Below are positions 61,721 through 64,000 of a stretch of DNA of 64,000 nt, in pieces. The stretch is taken from assembly GCF_026212465.1 (NCBI RefSeq), contig NC_080060.1, positions 21,073,506 to 21,137,505 of the forward strand, in the 5' to 3' direction. The translations under genes and the position numbers were made by a program. Each line of letters starts with the position of its first letter. Within the stretch, counting starts at the first letter, position 1. The DNA is from Amaranthus tricolor (Eukaryota; Streptophyta; Magnoliopsida; Caryophyllales; Amaranthaceae). Under the pieces are notes generated by a model. That model was not told the origin of the DNA, searched no databases, and worked only from the letters and a program-made list of their open reading frames with translations.

Positions 61721-62971
61721 ATATAGATGTTAGTATTTGTTGTTGTTTGCAATAATTTATATATAGATGTTAGTATATCTTTAGCATCAATCGTAAAAAA
61801 TTGTTTTACAACCATCGTTTCGGTAATTGAAACAACATACACTTTAACTCTTTAAAGCATCAATTATAAATCAAGTTAGACAACCAATAGCATTTTCAAT
61901 ACCATAATGCTTCTAATTAATAGAGGTTGTATTTCATAAATTCTTATGTACTATATTTATTAGGCCGTGATAATTCGTCACATAGTCTCACTGTGGCCCA
62001 TTCGTGTGGACAAGGGACACTCGTGGGCTCGGGTCCACAAACCCACGGATTAAGAGCGTTGACTTGCACATGCATTTGGTGAAGTTCATTATTTTCCAAA
62101 ACCATATGCTAGTAGGAATATTAGATTACCCAATATATATGCAAATCAACAATCCACTGATGTTGAATCTTGTCTCACATGTGAAGTCCAACATTATTGA
62201 AAGAAAAACAATTAAATTAAGGAATTTTGCTTCAAGAAACAATACATTTGGAAAAGATTGAAAGCCATTGTAGAGTTTTAGCTTGATTTCTACTACTTAA
62301 TAGTTAACTATATAGATTAGGGCTTTCACATTTTTTTAGAACATTTATGTGCGAGCATTAAGTGGATGAGAAAGACAATACAATAGAAGAATCAAATGAT
62401 ATGGACCAAATTATAATTGCAATTTGTAAAGGTTACAATGTAAGAGATTGTTCGTTTCAGCAAAACATGAATTAAATTGAAATTGTTGAAAACAGATCAC
62501 AAACTTGCACTTATAAGTAAAGAATGAGACCATAACCCTACGAACAGGGTCAATATTTGGCCGTTGTGCCAAATTTATGTTATAACCCTTACAATTTAAA
62601 GAAAGAAAAATCAAAATACTAGTATATGATAAAATATCTCCAATGATTACACTAATAATATTTGGCTCTTTATTATTTGGTTACTCTCATGTAAAATAGT
62701 ATACATGTGTTTGCGGTGATTGAAACAATAAATCAAATAAGTATAAAAATGGATTTCAAGAGCCCTTCTGATAATGAGGCTCTATAAAGTAGACCGCTTT
62801 ACACATTCTAATCGACGATCATGCCTTCCAAGTAACTGATGGAGGAAAAAAATTGGTGAAACCAGTACTAATAACCATATCCATTATGTTCAATGAGTAA
62901 AACAAAACATAAACTGAAGCACTAGAGAAATTTGAACAGAGAACGACTAGACTTTCAAAATAATAATAACA
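61721..62971. other. Intergenic DNA with short repeats
   Basis: TTTATATATAGATGTTAGTAT occurs at about 61,716 and again about 43 bp later. The segment near 61,975-62,190, with AAACCATATGCTAGTAGGAA and CTCACATGTGAAGTCCAAC, is less AT-rich and resembles non-coding parts of plant TRIM/LTR elements, but no boundaries were found. No gene is supported. Confidence 0.4.
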
Positions 62972-63150
62972 TAGTCCCTCCAACTAATAGTTAATGTCTC
63001 ATTTGCTTTATGAATATTATTATATTTCACTTTAAACGTGTATTTAATACTTAATCCATAAGTTCAATTACAGTCAAGTGGAATTATGTTTGATTTGTTA
63101 CAATGTGAAGATTATTAATATCAACTTTTTATAATTTTTAATTATGCATG
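62972..63150. mobile_element. Stowaway-like MITE fragment
   Basis: Begins TAGTCCCTCCAACTAATAG (Stowaway-like end) and contains the block GAAGATTATTAATATCAACT also seen at 59,869. The right end is missing: it stops where TTATGCATG meets TTTTCGCCAAG. Confidence 0.5.
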
Positions 63151-63169
63151 TTTTCGCCAAGAAACTATC

Positions 63170-64000
63170 GAATTTATAAACGGGGCTTTAAGTGGGAAGT
63201 ACCTTAAAATTGAGGGAAGTGAGATGATCTGATCGCCGCGAGTGCCGGGGGCTGATGTCCTGGAAAGCCCTCTGACGCATAAGTCAAATTGGAAAAGGTA
63301 AATGTAAGTGGTAAGTATAAGTATGAGTATGAGAGTAGAATTAGGTAACTGCTGGTTGGTTATTTCTATAGTGCTGCCTTATGGAGAATGTGACCACGGA
63401 AGTGACATAGTAGGGAACGGTTATCTGAGATAATGGGTAGTTACCTCTGGAAGTGTTTTCACCCGAGGAGAAAGTGGGAAGTTGCTGTGCGATGTCTGAA
63501 TAGGTTGAGCATGTGACTTTGACCGACATTGACTTTAACGGTTAATATTGACTTGTACTTTTGATCCTTGACCCATTGACTAAGGGCATTTTGGGTATTT
63601 CAAGTGTATGAGATTTCTAATCCTCAACATTGCCCTCACTCATATAGGAGAAGAGAGGATACTCTTTGAGAATGACGTTCTTGGTCTATATGCGGAAAGG
63701 CATGATTGGACTACTTTTCAAAAAGATCATTACGCCTTGTCTAACTTATCTCATTTTTTTGGATTAATAACTCGGACTTGCAATGTCTCAGATTTTCTAT
63801 GTCTCGGACTTCCATGTTTCGGATTTCCATGCCTTGTTCAACGTGATTAGTAGTCATTGAAGGTCGGACACTCAATTTCTTATCCTTCAGGGAGTCCGAG
63901 TTATATGTTCCGGATAATTGTCAAAACTTGGTTTCATCTAGCCCCAACTTTCTTGTTGGGCCAATAAGGGGGTCCGATTTGTTAATGTATTGGACCAAAG
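63170..64000. repeat. LTR-element-like non-coding repeat, runs off the window
   Basis: Higher in G and C than the neighbouring DNA. It shares GGGCTGATGTCCTGG and CTCTGACGCATAAGTC with the segment at 36,870-37,421. Between 63,770 and 63,832 ATGTCTCGGACTTCC-like units of about 15-16 bp repeat. It ends in GGGCCAATAAGGGGGTCCG-type sequence. Probably LTR or LARD-type sequence, but no ends, PBS or duplication can be shown. Confidence 0.4.

Noticed and set aside
63608..63850. 80-aa frame at the right end
   Set aside because: It is in repeat-like sequence with 15-16-bp tandem units; no domain or splice context supports it.

Overview
This window looks like nuclear DNA of a flowering plant, most likely a eudicot. 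The evidence is very AT-rich intergenic sequence, a split plant cell-wall gene (TRICHOME BIREFRINGENCE-LIKE family), plant-type LTR retrotransposons primed by initiator tRNA-Met, Stowaway-, hAT- and CACTA-type MITEs, and a tRNA-derived SINE. I cannot name the species. Some repeat motifs resemble ones I associate with Caryophyllales, but that is a weak impression.

Region 1 (1-36,089) is an unbroken tandem satellite with a monomer of about 169 bp, a typical plant centromeric or heterochromatic satellite size. The monomers are organised into higher-order repeats (HORs) that change along the array: a 16-mer of about 2,707 bp plus a 4-mer derivative at the left, 10-mer and 8-mer units of about 1,692 and 1,353 bp, a 1,388-bp unit carrying an over-long monomer, and a more diverged 7-mer-like organisation (about 1,183 bp) at the right. 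A recent 2,107-bp tandem duplication sits inside the diverged part. No transposon is visible inside the array. The array ends abruptly inside a monomer.

Region 2 (36,090-43,681) is unique AT-rich DNA with three microsatellites, a cluster of W-box-like motifs, and the one clearly intact conserved gene. This is a three-exon TBL-type polysaccharide O-acetyltransferase (39,621-43,681, + strand, 442 aa) with the GDS and DxxH motifs intact.

Region 3 (44,033-51,948) is a Ty3/gypsy retrotransposon, probably a Tekay/Del-type chromovirus, inserted about 350 bp downstream of the TBL stop codon. It has the target-site duplication GTTTA, LTR ends TGTAACA...TGTTACA, and a primer binding site. It lacks gag and most of protease, and its pol carries two stops and three frameshifts. 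A 380-bp Stowaway MITE has inserted into the 3' LTR.

Region 4 (51,949-57,520) is a graveyard of Ty1/copia fragments: a + strand RNase H remnant, and a - strand element with LTR, PBS, gag, protease and integrase remnants. The integrase is split by a 949-bp hAT-type MITE with a perfect 8-bp target-site duplication.

Region 5 (57,521-64,000) holds a small His-rich gene with a TATA box (57,939-58,265, probably with a tiny second exon at 61,567). Its putative intron is full of mobile DNA: a foldback element with arms of about 300 bp, a SINE with 21-bp target-site duplications, a 289-bp SMART/TRIM-like mini-LTR element, and a CACTA-type MITE nested in a Stowaway-like MITE. The last kilobase resembles LTR-retrotransposon non-coding sequence.

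Apart from the TBL gene and perhaps the His-rich gene, coding sequence here is transposon-derived and broken. The most unusual features are the HOR shifts and chimeric monomers of the satellite, and the well-dated nesting of small transposons.
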